Assembly (NCBI RefSeq): GCF_007829875.1
Contig: NZ_VIWV01000001.1
Coordinates: 1,240,001-1,304,000 of the forward strand
Direction: 5' to 3'
From: Streptomyces capillispiralis
Lineage (GTDB): Bacteria > Actinomycetota > Actinomycetes > Streptomycetales > Streptomycetaceae
Length of the DNA stretch: 64,000 nt
Shown: one piece after another, positions 49,552-58,069 of the stretch
Layout of the letters: the number at the start of each line of letters is the position of its first letter
Position numbering within the stretch: position 1 is the first letter of the stretch
Position numbers and translations under genes: made by a program
Notes under the pieces: model-generated
Told to the model about the DNA's origin: nothing
The model's database searches: none
What the model saw: only the letters and a program-made list of their open reading frames with translations

Positions 49552-50564
49552 CCGCCCACCCGTCGCCCCCCACCACCCTTTCAACGGGCGGCTCCGCCGC
49601 GCACCTCTCTGTCAACCGCCTTCGCCCCCGGCGTTCCTGCCTGGCCGTACCGGGCTCGAACCCGCGCTTCCTGGAAAAGGCCCAGGGCCTCCCCGCCGAC
49701 CAGGTCTTCCTCGACCTGGAGGACGCCTGCGCGCCGCTCGCCAAGCCCGAGGCGCGGCACACCATCGTGAAGTTCCTCAACGAGGGCGACTGGACCGGCA
49801 AGACGCGGGTCGTGCGGGTGAACGACTGGACGACCGAATGGACGTACCGGGACGTCGTCACGGTCGTCGAGGGCGCCGGCCAGAACCTCGACTGCATCAT
49901 GCTGCCGAAGGTCCAGGACGCCCAGCAGATCGTCGCGCTCGACCTGCTGCTCACCCAGATCGAGAAGACGATGGGCTTCGAGGTCGGCCGGATCGGCATC
50001 GAGGCGCAGATCGAGAACGCCCGCGGCCTGAACAACGTCAACGAGATCGCGCAGGCCTCGCCGCGCGTGGAGACCATCATCTTCGGCCCGGCCGACTTCA
50101 TGGCGTCCATCAACATGAAGTCCCTGGTCGTGGGCGAGCAGCCGCCCGGCTACCCGGCGGACGCCTACCACTACATCCTGATGAAGATCCTGATGGCCGC
50201 CCGCGCCAACGACCTCCAGGCGATCGACGGCCCCTACCTGCAGATCCGCAACGTGGACGGCTACCGGGAGGTGGCCCGGCGCGCCGCCGCGCTCGGCTTC
50301 GACGGCAAGTGGGTGCTGCACCCGGGCCAGGTCGAGGCGTCCAACGAGATCTTCTCGCCCTCGCAGGAGGACTACGACCACGCCGAGCTGATCCTGGACG
50401 CGTACGAGTACTACACGTCCGAGGCGGGCGGCAGGAAGGGCTCGGCGATGCTCGGCGACGAGATGATCGACGAGGCCAGCCGGAAGATGGCGCTGGTCGT
50501 CTCCGGCAAGGGGCGCGCCGCCGGCATGACGCGCACCAGCACGTTCGAGATCCCGGAGGGCTGA
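49548..50564 (+). CDS. mcl: malyl-CoA/beta-methylmalyl-CoA lyase (CitE-like)
   Basis: 338 residues from ATG 49548 overlapping ecm (ATGA). The HpcH/HpaI aldolase fold is seen in RRSCLAVPGSNPRFLEKAQG, DQVFLDLEDACAPLAKPEAR, IGIEAQIENARGLNNVNEIA and IFGPADFMASINMKSLVVG, with Glu and Asp for Mg. It cleaves beta-methylmalyl-CoA to glyoxylate and propionyl-CoA at the end of the ethylmalonyl-CoA pathway. A ~25-residue Ser/Thr/Gly-rich N-terminus is not part of the fold. The operon position fits the assignment better than citrate lyase. Confidence 0.9.
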   Translation: MTAHPSPPTTLSTGGSAAHLSVNRLRPRRSCLAVPGSNPRFLEKAQGLPADQVFLDLEDACAPLAKPEARHTIVKFLNEGDWTGKTRVVRVNDWTTEWTYRDVVTVVEGAGQNLDCIMLPKVQDAQQIVALDLLLTQIEKTMGFEVGRIGIEAQIENARGLNNVNEIAQASPRVETIIFGPADFMASINMKSLVVGEQPPGYPADAYHYILMKILMAARANDLQAIDGPYLQIRNVDGYREVARRAAALGFDGKWVLHPGQVEASNEIFSPSQEDYDHAELILDAYEYYTSEAGGRKGSAMLGDEMIDEASRKMALVVSGKGRAAGMTRTSTFEIPEG

Positions 50565-50569
50565 GCGCG

Positions 50570-51082
50570 ATGCAGTTCGGGCGCACCTACGAGGAGTTCG
50601 AGGTCGGGGCGACGTACAAGCACTGGCCGGGCAAGACGGTCACCGAGTACGACGACCACCTGTTCTGCCTCCTCACCATGAACCACCACCCGCTCCACAT
50701 GGACACGAACTACGCCGAGAAGACGACGGACTTCGGCAGGAACGTGGTGGTCGGGAACTACGTCTACTCCCTGCTGCTCGGCATGTCGGTGCCCGACATC
50801 TCCGGCAAGGCGATCGCCAACCTGGAGATCGAGTCGCTGAAGCACGTGGCGCCGACCTTCCACGGCGACACGGTCTACGGGCAGACGACGGTGCTCGACA
50901 AGTGGCCGTCGAAGTCGAAGGACGACCGCGGCATCGTGTACGTCGAGACCAAGGGCTACAAGCAGGACGGCACGCTGGTGTGCGTGTTCCGCCGCAAGGT
51001 GATGGTGCCGACGCAGACGTACATCAAGGAGCGCGGCGGCGAGCAGCCCGGCCGCCCGGAGCTGAAGGAACAGGGGAAGTAG
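50570..51082 (+). CDS. mch: MaoC-like mesaconyl-CoA hydratase
   Basis: 170 residues. One hot-dog MaoC domain: YDDHLFCLLTMNHHPLHMDT (R-hydratase-like Asp/His site), TTDFGRNVVVGNYVYSLLLG and ESLKHVAPTFHGDTVYGQTT. It hydrates mesaconyl-C1-CoA to beta-methylmalyl-CoA in the ethylmalonyl-CoA pathway. The longer characterised Mch of Rhodobacter has about double this length, so this is a short actinobacterial form and might work as a dimer. It begins 5 bases after mcl. Confidence 0.86.
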   Translation: MQFGRTYEEFEVGATYKHWPGKTVTEYDDHLFCLLTMNHHPLHMDTNYAEKTTDFGRNVVVGNYVYSLLLGMSVPDISGKAIANLEIESLKHVAPTFHGDTVYGQTTVLDKWPSKSKDDRGIVYVETKGYKQDGTLVCVFRRKVMVPTQTYIKERGGEQPGRPELKEQGK

Positions 51083-51084
51083 CG

Positions 51085-52290
51085 ATGGCCCGCCTCGCCC
51101 AGACCGCCGGTCTCACGGACGTCCAGCAGGAGATCCTCTCCACCGTCCGGGACTTCGTGGACAAGGAGATCATCCCGGTCGCGACCGGGCTGGAGCACCG
51201 CGACGAGTATCCGCAAGCGATCGTCGACGGCCTGAAGGAACTCGGCCTGTTCGGTCTGATGATCCCCGAGGAGTACGGGGGCCTGGGCGAGTCGCTGCTC
51301 ACCTACGCGCTGTGCGTGGAGGAGATCGCCCGCGGCTGGATGTCGGTCTCCGGCATCATCAACACGCACTTCATCGTGGCGTACATGCTCAAGCAGCACG
51401 GCACGCAGGAGCAGAAGGACCACTTCCTGCCGAGGATGGCGGCCGGCGACGTCCGCGGCGCCTTCTCGATGTCGGAGCCGGGCCTGGGCTCCGACGTGTC
51501 GGCCATCACCTCCAGGGCGGTGAAGGACGGCGACGCGTACGTCCTGAACGGCCAGAAGATGTGGCTCACGAACGGCGGCACGTCCTCGCTGGTGGCCGTC
51601 CTGGTCCGGAGTGACGAGGGTCACGCCGAGGGGACGGCGCCCCACAGGTCGATGACCACCTTCCTGGTGGAGAAGGAGCCCGGCTTCGGCGAGGTCCGGC
51701 CCGGCCTCACCATCCCCGGGAAGATCGACAAGATGGGCTACAAGGGTGTCGACACCACCGAGCTCATCATGGACGACCTGCGCGTTCCCGCCGACCGGGT
51801 GCTCGGCGGGGTCACCGGCCGGGGTTTCTACCAGATGATGGACGGTGTCGAGGTCGGCCGCGTCAACGTCGCGGCGCGTGGCTGCGGCGTCGCGCAGCGT
51901 GCCTTCGAGCTGGGGGTGCGGTACGCCCAGCAGCGCCACACCTTCGGCAAGCCGATCGCCCAGCACCAGGCCATTCAGTTCAAGCTGGCGGAGATGGCTA
52001 CCAAGGTGGAGGCCGCACATGCGATGATGGTGAACGCCGCACGCAAAAAGGACTCGGGGGAACGAAACGACCTTGAAGCAGGGATGGCGAAGTACCTCGC
52101 CTCCGAATACTGCAAAGAGGTCGTGGAGGACGCCTTCCGGATCCACGGCGGCTACGGCTTCTCCAAGGAGTACGAGATCGAGCGTCTCTACCGGGAGGCG
52201 CCGATGCTGCTGATCGGTGAAGGCACCGCCGAAATCCAGAAAATGATCATCGGCAGGCGACTGCTCGAAGAGTATCGATTCCAGGGCTGA
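51085..52290 (+). CDS. mcd: acyl-CoA dehydrogenase, likely (2S)-methylsuccinyl-CoA dehydrogenase
   Basis: 401 residues. The acyl-CoA dehydrogenase pattern runs from ELGLFGLMIPEEYGGLGESL through GAFSMSEPGLGSDVSAITSR, WLTNGGTSSLVAVLVRSDEG and HTFGKPIAQHQAIQFKLAEM to AFRIHGGYGFSKEYEIERLY and LIGEGTAEIQKMIIGRRLLE. The EGT Glu is the usual catalytic base position. It oxidises methylsuccinyl-CoA to mesaconyl-CoA with FAD. The family alone cannot fix the substrate; the operon (ccr, ecm, mcl, mch) does. It is the last gene, 2 bases after mch, and a stem-loop follows. Confidence 0.9.
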   Translation: MARLAQTAGLTDVQQEILSTVRDFVDKEIIPVATGLEHRDEYPQAIVDGLKELGLFGLMIPEEYGGLGESLLTYALCVEEIARGWMSVSGIINTHFIVAYMLKQHGTQEQKDHFLPRMAAGDVRGAFSMSEPGLGSDVSAITSRAVKDGDAYVLNGQKMWLTNGGTSSLVAVLVRSDEGHAEGTAPHRSMTTFLVEKEPGFGEVRPGLTIPGKIDKMGYKGVDTTELIMDDLRVPADRVLGGVTGRGFYQMMDGVEVGRVNVAARGCGVAQRAFELGVRYAQQRHTFGKPIAQHQAIQFKLAEMATKVEAAHAMMVNAARKKDSGERNDLEAGMAKYLASEYCKEVVEDAFRIHGGYGFSKEYEIERLYREAPMLLIGEGTAEIQKMIIGRRLLEEYRFQG

Positions 52291-52298
52291 ATGTCCGG

Positions 52299-52339
52299 AT
52301 ACGGGGTGTTTTCTTGGAGAAGAGGATCACACCCCGTAT
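52299..52339 (+). terminator. 11-bp stem-loop after the ethylmalonyl-CoA operon
   Basis: Perfect 11-bp arms (52299-52309 and 52329-52339) with a 19-base loop, just after the mcd stop. No U-run; it could be a terminator or a processing site. Confidence 0.6.
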
Positions 52340-52460
52340 GCACTCTTCGGCCGTCGACTCGGCTGCCTGGCTTACCCAGTTGCCGCCCGGAGCCGCTACG
52401 ATCGCCGGAAAGCCGCCGTCCCCCGCAAGTGCGCGGCATCATCCGCTACGAAGGTCATCC

Positions 52461-53117
52461 ATGCCCCACAGCCAAACCTCTGCACACCGCGACAGCCTCG
52501 CCGGCGTACGCCTCGCGCGCGGAGCATCGCCGTGGCTTCTGCCGACCGTCGCCACCGCAGCCGTCAGCCTGCTCCGCGCCCGCCGCTCGGGTGCCGCCAA
52601 GGCCGTCGCCGTCCCCGCCACCGCGCTGGCGGCCGGAATGCTGTGGTTCTTCCGCGACCCCGAGCGCGAGATCGCCCAGGGCCGGGTCATCTCGCCCGCC
52701 GACGGTGTGGTGCAGAGCATCATGCCGTGGAAGGACGGCCGTACCCGCGTCGCCATCTTCATGAGCCCGCTCAACGTGCACGTGAACCGGGCCCCGCTGG
52801 CCGGCACGGTGACGTCGGTCGAGCACGTCCCCGGTGGCTTCGTTCCCGCCTTCAACAAGGAGAGCGAGAACAACGAGCGCGTGGTGTGGCACTTCGACAC
52901 CGAGCTCGGCGACATCGAGATGATCCAGATCGCCGGCGCGGTGGCCCGCCGCATCGTCCCCTACGTGCCCCGGGGCACCAAGGTCGAGCAGGGTGAGCGC
53001 ATCGGTCTGATCCGGTTCGGCTCGCGCGTGGACCTCTACCTGCCCGCGGGCGTGGAGGTCGCGGTCGAGGTCGGCCAGAAGACCGTGGCTGGGGTGACTC
53101 GCATTGACCGTGGTTGA
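52461..53117 (+). CDS. psd: phosphatidylserine decarboxylase proenzyme
   Basis: 218 residues from ATG 52461. A membrane-near hydrophobic start (VPATALAAGMLWFFRDPERE) leads to ISPADGVVQSIMPWKDGRTR, VAIFMSPLNVHVNRAPLAGT, ENNERVVWHFDTELGDIEMI and IGLIRFGSRVDLYLPAGVEV. The GSR site near the C-terminus is where the short Psd type cleaves itself between Gly and Ser to create the pyruvoyl cofactor. It turns phosphatidylserine into phosphatidylethanolamine. It overlaps the start of pssA, which makes its substrate, so the pair forms one pathway unit. Confidence 0.95.
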   Translation: MPHSQTSAHRDSLAGVRLARGASPWLLPTVATAAVSLLRARRSGAAKAVAVPATALAAGMLWFFRDPEREIAQGRVISPADGVVQSIMPWKDGRTRVAIFMSPLNVHVNRAPLAGTVTSVEHVPGGFVPAFNKESENNERVVWHFDTELGDIEMIQIAGAVARRIVPYVPRGTKVEQGERIGLIRFGSRVDLYLPAGVEVAVEVGQKTVAGVTRIDRG

Positions 53118-53958
53118 TCCGGAGACACAGACCGGCTGGGTGCCGGAGGCCGACGAGGCGGACGACGAGGAGGAGATGCCCCTCTCGCTCCGCCTGTCGA
53201 TAGCGGACACCCTCACCCTGGGCAACGCCACCTGTGGCTTCATGGCGGTGTACTTCACCACCACCGGCATCCTGATCCCGCACCTCACGGGCAGCCAGGA
53301 GACCGGCATGGCCCGCCACAGCGCGGCCACCGCCGTCATCCTGATGCTGTGCGCGGCGGTCTTCGACCTGTTCGACGGCCTGGTGGCGCGCAAGCTGCGC
53401 AGCTCGCCGATGGGCGCGGAGCTGGACAACCTCTCCGACCTGATCAGCTTCGGCCTCGCCCCGGCGTACTTCGTCCTGGTCTACGGCATGGTCGCGGACG
53501 ACGCGCACCAGAGGGTGGCCGCGGTCGGAGCGATCGTGGTGCTGCTGGCGGTGGTGCTGAGGCTGGCGAGATTCTCCTGCGTGACGGTGAAGGACGGCAC
53601 CTTCCAGGGCATGCCGTCGCCGTTCGGCGCGCTGACCGTCGTCTCGATCGTGCTGCTGGAGCTGCCGTTCGTGGCGACGCTGCTGGCGATCCTGGGGACG
53701 GCCTGGCTGATGGTGAGCCGGGTGGAGTACCCGAAGCCGCGGGGACGCCTCGCGGTGGCGATGCTGTCGTGGATCGTGCTGTCGATGGGGCTGCTGGCGG
53801 CCTGGGCGTTCGACGCGCCGAGCGGTCAGCTGCTGCTCCAGACGGGCTGCGCGCTCCAGCTGGTCATGGGCGCGGTGATCCCGCTGTTCGCCACGGCACG
53901 GCGGGTGAACAACTTCCGTGACAACCGGCGGGAGGCACGGGCGGCGCAGCTGCCGTAG
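53104..53958 (+). CDS. pssA: CDP-diacylglycerol-serine O-phosphatidyltransferase
   Basis: 284 residues. A TTG at 53104 gives MTVVDPE and overlaps psd by 14 bases; a GTG two codons later is possible. After an acidic start come NATCGFMAVYFTTTGIL and the CDP-alcohol phosphotransferase motif DGLVARKLRSSPMGAELDNL then SD, with the Asp residues in place but only seven residues between AR and the Gly, one fewer than the usual eight. Several membrane helices follow. It joins serine to CDP-diacylglycerol; the product is used by Psd. A terminator follows. Confidence 0.93.
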   Translation: MTVVDPETQTGWVPEADEADDEEEMPLSLRLSIADTLTLGNATCGFMAVYFTTTGILIPHLTGSQETGMARHSAATAVILMLCAAVFDLFDGLVARKLRSSPMGAELDNLSDLISFGLAPAYFVLVYGMVADDAHQRVAAVGAIVVLLAVVLRLARFSCVTVKDGTFQGMPSPFGALTVVSIVLLELPFVATLLAILGTAWLMVSRVEYPKPRGRLAVAMLSWIVLSMGLLAAWAFDAPSGQLLLQTGCALQLVMGAVIPLFATARRVNNFRDNRREARAAQLP

Positions 53959-53979
53959 GCGGCGCTCGTACGGGCTTGG

Positions 53980-54012
53980 AGGGCCCCGGACCCGGGTCGG
54001 GTCCGGGGCCCT
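53980..54012. terminator. 14-bp hairpin between convergent pssA and NACHT genes
   Basis: AGGGCCCCGGACCC and GGGTCCGGGGCCCT pair perfectly across a 5-base loop. It lies between convergent genes and can serve both. Confidence 0.8.
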
Positions 54013-54068
54013 CGTGTGTGCGGGCACCCGGCCCGACGTGCCCGGGGATGCCCCGGGGTCCGGCGCGT

Positions 54069-57000
54069 TCAGAGGATCTGCTCGTCCTCGTCGGGTGCCT
54101 TGCGGTTCCGGTCGGCCATCTTCTCCCAGAAGGCGTGCAGCTCCCCGACGGGGATGCTCACCCACGGCGCGGTGCGCCGGGCCGGGGACGGAACGTGCCA
54201 GCGTGAGCGGCTGTGCAGCAGGGCCTGCTGCTGGCGGCAGAACAGCTCCTCGATCTCCGTCTGCGCCTTGCCGGCCTTGGGGGGATAGGGGCACAGACGG
54301 AACGCGCAGGTCGGCAGGCAGGTGGAGCCCGGCTCGCTCCCGTCGGCGCGGCCCACACTGCGCTCGGGGTGCAGCGGGCCACGGTCGTGGGTGACGCACG
54401 GCGGCAGGGCGCTCCTGTTCGCCAGGGCCAGACGCTCCTCGATCTCGTCCGCGCTGCCGTCGCGCTCGGTCAGAGTGAGCATGACCAGGACGTCCGCGAG
54501 CAGGCGCTGGGCCCGCGGGTGCAGGACGCTCCAGCCGGCCGAGGGGGTGATCCACAGGCTGTGCTTGCGGTAGCGCTCGGGGTCGGCGGGGGTGGAGCCC
54601 ACATTGTCGATGGCACGGTGCTCGTCGATCCACAGGAACCGCTCCGGGTGTCCCGTCTCCAGCGCCAGGGTCACCAGGTCGCCGGCCTCCGCGACGAACG
54701 GGTGCAGGACCCGGCCGGCGTGACGTTCCCGCGGGCCGCCGGCCGCCGCGGCGTCATGGGCGCTCCCCGCCATGCCGAGCCACCGGGTGACCGCCTGCAC
54801 GGGCTCGACGCGGGAGCCGGACACCGTGGCACCGTCGGCCGTGCGCGCCCCGCCCGGTGGCGTGAGCGGGAGCCTGCGGGGGTCCGTCCCGTCGGCGCCG
54901 GCCGGCTGCCCGGGGGTGTCGGGGAGTTCCCACAGGCACAGTGCGTGGAGCAGGCTGAGCTGCGCGTACCAGTAGCGGCTGCACAGCAGCATCCGCTCGG
55001 CCTGCTTCATCAGGTACGCCCGGGTCTCCGCGTAGGCGTTCGGGTGCCGACTCCTGCGGTTCGCGGCGTTCTTGAAGCCCTGGGCCAGGGCGTTCTCCAG
55101 GGAGATCGGCAGATCCGGCTCGCCGGGCCCGGCGCGCGGCCGGAGGGCGGTGCTCTGCCGGCCGTCGGCGGGGGCCAGGTGCTCGAGCCAGAGGTTCAGC
55201 CGCTCCTTGGTCTCGTCGCGGTACTTCTCGGTGACGGAACCGACGATCATGGGAACGAGCCAGGCCCGCAGGGCGAAGTGGCGCCACAGCGTGGTGCGGC
55301 TGCGCTCGTACTCCGCCACGAACCGGGCGTGCTCCAGCCGCCGGTCCGCCGCCGCTCTCCCGCCGACGGTGCCGTCCGCCGCCACCTCCGGGCCCTCGGC
55401 ACCGCCCGTGTCCGCCTCGCCGAGCCAGGCGGTGTAGTCGCGGTCGAGCTTCTCCTTGGCCTCGCGGGTCCGCTCCAGGTACTGCGCCACGGGATCGGTG
55501 CCGAGGGGGAACAACTGCCGCAGGGCCTGGAAGGCGGCGTCGCCGCCGGAGGCGATCTGGTGCGCGATCGCGATCCGCACCGCGTGCGACGGCTCGTGCG
55601 TACCGATGCGGAAGAGGCGTTCGTAGGGCAGGGACGGTACGGCGGGCTCCCCGCCCGCGGGCGGACGGGGTGCGGCGCAGCGGCGCTCCCGTTCCCGCAG
55701 GGCGGCTCCGAAGCGCCGCACCAGGCCCAGTTTCGCGTCCTCGACGGTCCGCTGGTCACCCCTGATGAGCAGGGACTCCCACTGCTCGTCCAGCGTCCGT
55801 GCCAGCGTGTCCTGGATCGGGTCCGGGTCGACGCTGTCGATCTCCAGGGCCGCGGCGAAGAGGTCGAAGTACTTCGGGTCGTGCCGCTTCGCCGTGGCGT
55901 CGCGCAGCAGTTCCGCCGTCCGCTGCGGCGCCGCGGCGCCGGACGTCCCGGCCGCGGTCCCCGCGGCCCGGTCCGGCGGCTGTGTCACCGCCCGGTGGCG
56001 GGACAGCAGCACCAGGGCGATGAGGAGTTCGCGGGAGGGTCCCGGGCTGCGCAGCGCCGGTTCCACGACGGCGCCGATGTGGTCGTCGGCCAACTCGCCG
56101 AGCAGACGGTGGCCCAGATACGCCTGGACGATGCTGTGCGGGAACCGGACCTTGTTCTCGTAGCCCTTCACCAGCCCCAGGAGCTGCCCGTTGGCGGCGT
56201 ATCTGGCCAGCTCGGAGTAGCACTCGTTGGGGTATTCGAGGGGGTTCGTCCAGGACTCCCTCCTGTCGATCTTGCGGCGCAGGATGCCCCAGATCGCGGC
56301 CCGTTGGCGCGGGTCGGAGTGCAGCCGGCCCACGGCCGGCCGGTGGTCCACCGGCTCCTCGCCACGCCCCTGCGGCTGCTCCCGCAGGTCGTCCAGGTAC
56401 GCGCCGACGAAGTCGTCGAACGTCACCTCGAGGCTGTCCTGCAGCAGTCCCAGGCAGGCCAGCGCGGACACCACCCACACGGTCTCCCGGCGCTCCCTGC
56501 GGTCCATCACCAGTGTGTCGAGGATGCGGCCGTCCTCGATGGCCTGCCGGTAGGTGTCGAGCAGCCACAGCCTGAGCGTGGAGCAGTCGTTGCTGCGGGT
56601 GTTCAGGCGCCCCAGTTCCTCACGGAGTCTCAGGTGCTCCAGCAGTCCGCGCTGCTGGAGCAGCCGGGCGATCCGCAGGTAGATCGGCGAGTCCGCGATC
56701 TCGGCGGTCTCCACCACCCAGCCGAGCCGGCGCTCGTCCGCCTCGCCGGGTTCGCGCACCAGGTACTCCAGCGCCGCCTCCTCGCTCAACGGCTCCAGTT
56801 CGGCGATCGCGGCCCTGGTGCCCTCCAGCGGCGCGTGCGGGCGGGTGGCGATGACCAGCGGGAGCCGCCGGCGGTCCGCCCGGTCTATGGCACGGCGGAT
56901 GATGTTGTCGCGGTCCTCCCGGTACCGCTCGTCGAGGAGGGCTTCCTCCAGTCCGTCGGCGACGACCACGACCTTGTCGTCGAGCCGCAGTTGCCGCCAC

Positions 57001-57776
57001 GCCTTGTCGATGTCGCCCCCGATCACGCCCGGCTCCGACACTTCCGGGTCCGTCACCTCCGCGAAGCGGCGGCGTGCCATCGCCTCGAAGTCGAGTTCGC
57101 CGTCGCCGTCCATGTCGCGCAGCCGGATCGGCACGGGAACGGCCGACTGCCGCGCCAGCATGCGCGTCAGTTCCACCAGCACGGCGGTCTTGCCGACGCC
57201 CACGCCGCCGACGAGCAGATAGGGCTTGCGCGTGCTCCTGTCGCGGAGTGCCTGGGCCAGCACCTGGGCGAGTTCGTGGCGCCCCACGATCCTGTCGACG
57301 AGCGTCCCGGCCGTGGGCACGAGTTCGTGCGGCTTGGTGCGCGCCTTCTTGACGAGCGGCTTCTTGACCTTGCGGTACCAGAAGAAGAGAAAGACGGCCA
57401 GGATGAGGGAGGCCGTCAGGACGGGGCCCACGAAGGCGGAGAGGGTGGTGAACCAGGACGACTTGCGCACGTCCTGGAACCACGACTTCTCGTGGCGGGC
57501 CGAGTCGTAGAAGGCCAGGGCCAGCCAGGTGAGCAGCACGAGGGTGCCGAGCAGGGCGTACGCGCGCAGGAAGCGGCCGCGGGCGATGCCCCAGTGGCGC
57601 CAACTGCGGTTCGGGACGATGCTCTTGCGGGCCTCACGATCGGTCCTGAACGTGCGCCACCGCTTGTCCGCCGCCCCCACGGTCCGGGACCACCAGCGCC
57701 GCGGATACAGCGTGAACCAGGCGGCGTCGGGCGGTCGGGTCCTGCCCTCCGGATCGCGGATGACCTTGGTGGGCAT
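54069..57776 (-). CDS. membrane-anchored NACHT/STAND-type NTPase, 1,235 residues
   Basis: ATG 57776 with GGAGGG ~11 bases upstream. Two membrane helices (~70-91, ~110-134: FVGPVLTASLILAVFLFFWY) precede the ATPase: Walker A LLVGGVGVGKTAVLVELTRM (Gly-Lys-Thr at ~195-197), Walker B KVVVVADGLEEALLDERY (~268), then LPLVIATRPHAPLEGT (sensor, ~310), the NACHT arrangement. A DMDGDGELDF segment (~221) resembles an EF-hand loop. About 900 mostly helical residues follow, with no repeat I can name, and a Cys-rich C-terminal part (CVTHD, later CLPTCAFRLCPYP). No partner gene is adjacent. Function is unknown. STAND proteins switch on after sensing a signal and often act in defence, cell death or development; that role here is inference. 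Confidence 0.75.
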   Translation of the reverse strand: MPTKVIRDPEGRTRPPDAAWFTLYPRRWWSRTVGAADKRWRTFRTDREARKSIVPNRSWRHWGIARGRFLRAYALLGTLVLLTWLALAFYDSARHEKSWFQDVRKSSWFTTLSAFVGPVLTASLILAVFLFFWYRKVKKPLVKKARTKPHELVPTAGTLVDRIVGRHELAQVLAQALRDRSTRKPYLLVGGVGVGKTAVLVELTRMLARQSAVPVPIRLRDMDGDGELDFEAMARRRFAEVTDPEVSEPGVIGGDIDKAWRQLRLDDKVVVVADGLEEALLDERYREDRDNIIRRAIDRADRRRLPLVIATRPHAPLEGTRAAIAELEPLSEEAALEYLVREPGEADERRLGWVVETAEIADSPIYLRIARLLQQRGLLEHLRLREELGRLNTRSNDCSTLRLWLLDTYRQAIEDGRILDTLVMDRRERRETVWVVSALACLGLLQDSLEVTFDDFVGAYLDDLREQPQGRGEEPVDHRPAVGRLHSDPRQRAAIWGILRRKIDRRESWTNPLEYPNECYSELARYAANGQLLGLVKGYENKVRFPHSIVQAYLGHRLLGELADDHIGAVVEPALRSPGPSRELLIALVLLSRHRAVTQPPDRAAGTAAGTSGAAAPQRTAELLRDATAKRHDPKYFDLFAAALEIDSVDPDPIQDTLARTLDEQWESLLIRGDQRTVEDAKLGLVRRFGAALRERERRCAAPRPPAGGEPAVPSLPYERLFRIGTHEPSHAVRIAIAHQIASGGDAAFQALRQLFPLGTDPVAQYLERTREAKEKLDRDYTAWLGEADTGGAEGPEVAADGTVGGRAAADRRLEHARFVAEYERSRTTLWRHFALRAWLVPMIVGSVTEKYRDETKERLNLWLEHLAPADGRQSTALRPRAGPGEPDLPISLENALAQGFKNAANRRSRHPNAYAETRAYLMKQAERMLLCSRYWYAQLSLLHALCLWELPDTPGQPAGADGTDPRRLPLTPPGGARTADGATVSGSRVEPVQAVTRWLGMAGSAHDAAAAGGPRERHAGRVLHPFVAEAGDLVTLALETGHPERFLWIDEHRAIDNVGSTPADPERYRKHSLWITPSAGWSVLHPRAQRLLADVLVMLTLTERDGSADEIEERLALANRSALPPCVTHDRGPLHPERSVGRADGSEPGSTCLPTCAFRLCPYPPKAGKAQTEIEELFCRQQQALLHSRSRWHVPSPARRTAPWVSIPVGELHAFWEKMADRNRKAPDEDEQIL

Positions 57777-58069
57777 GGAGTCCGTTCCCTCCGCGCTGCG
57801 TCTGCCGGCGGAACGTCGTGGAACACCGGGAAGCCGCCGCGGGCGCGATGACGCCGCCCCGCCCCGGCGAGTACGTCCGTCTCACGGACATCCGCCTGCA
57901 CGTATGCCGTCTCTTCCATGGAACCACTGGTCAGGAAGACCGCAACACGGCCACGGACGGGGCGGTCACCGGGCCCGGCGGGCACGGGCGGCGCGCTCGG
58001 CGGCGCCCCGTCCGGCGGCCGGTGGCAGCGTGTCAACTCCGCCGCCGGCCCACGGACATCCGGCCGGGC
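57777..58069 (-). other. 293-base region upstream of the NACHT gene
   Basis: It separates the glycerate kinase stop from the NACHT start, both leftward. It contains a 12-base direct repeat (CACGGACATCCG at 57883-57894 and 58051-58062). I see no small gene or strong hairpin, so the NACHT gene probably has its own promoter here. Confidence 0.4.

Noticed and set aside
57883..58062. 12-bp direct repeat as an attachment site or mobile-element end
   Set aside because: No integrase, transposase or flanking tRNA is present, and one 12-base match in GC-rich DNA is weak.
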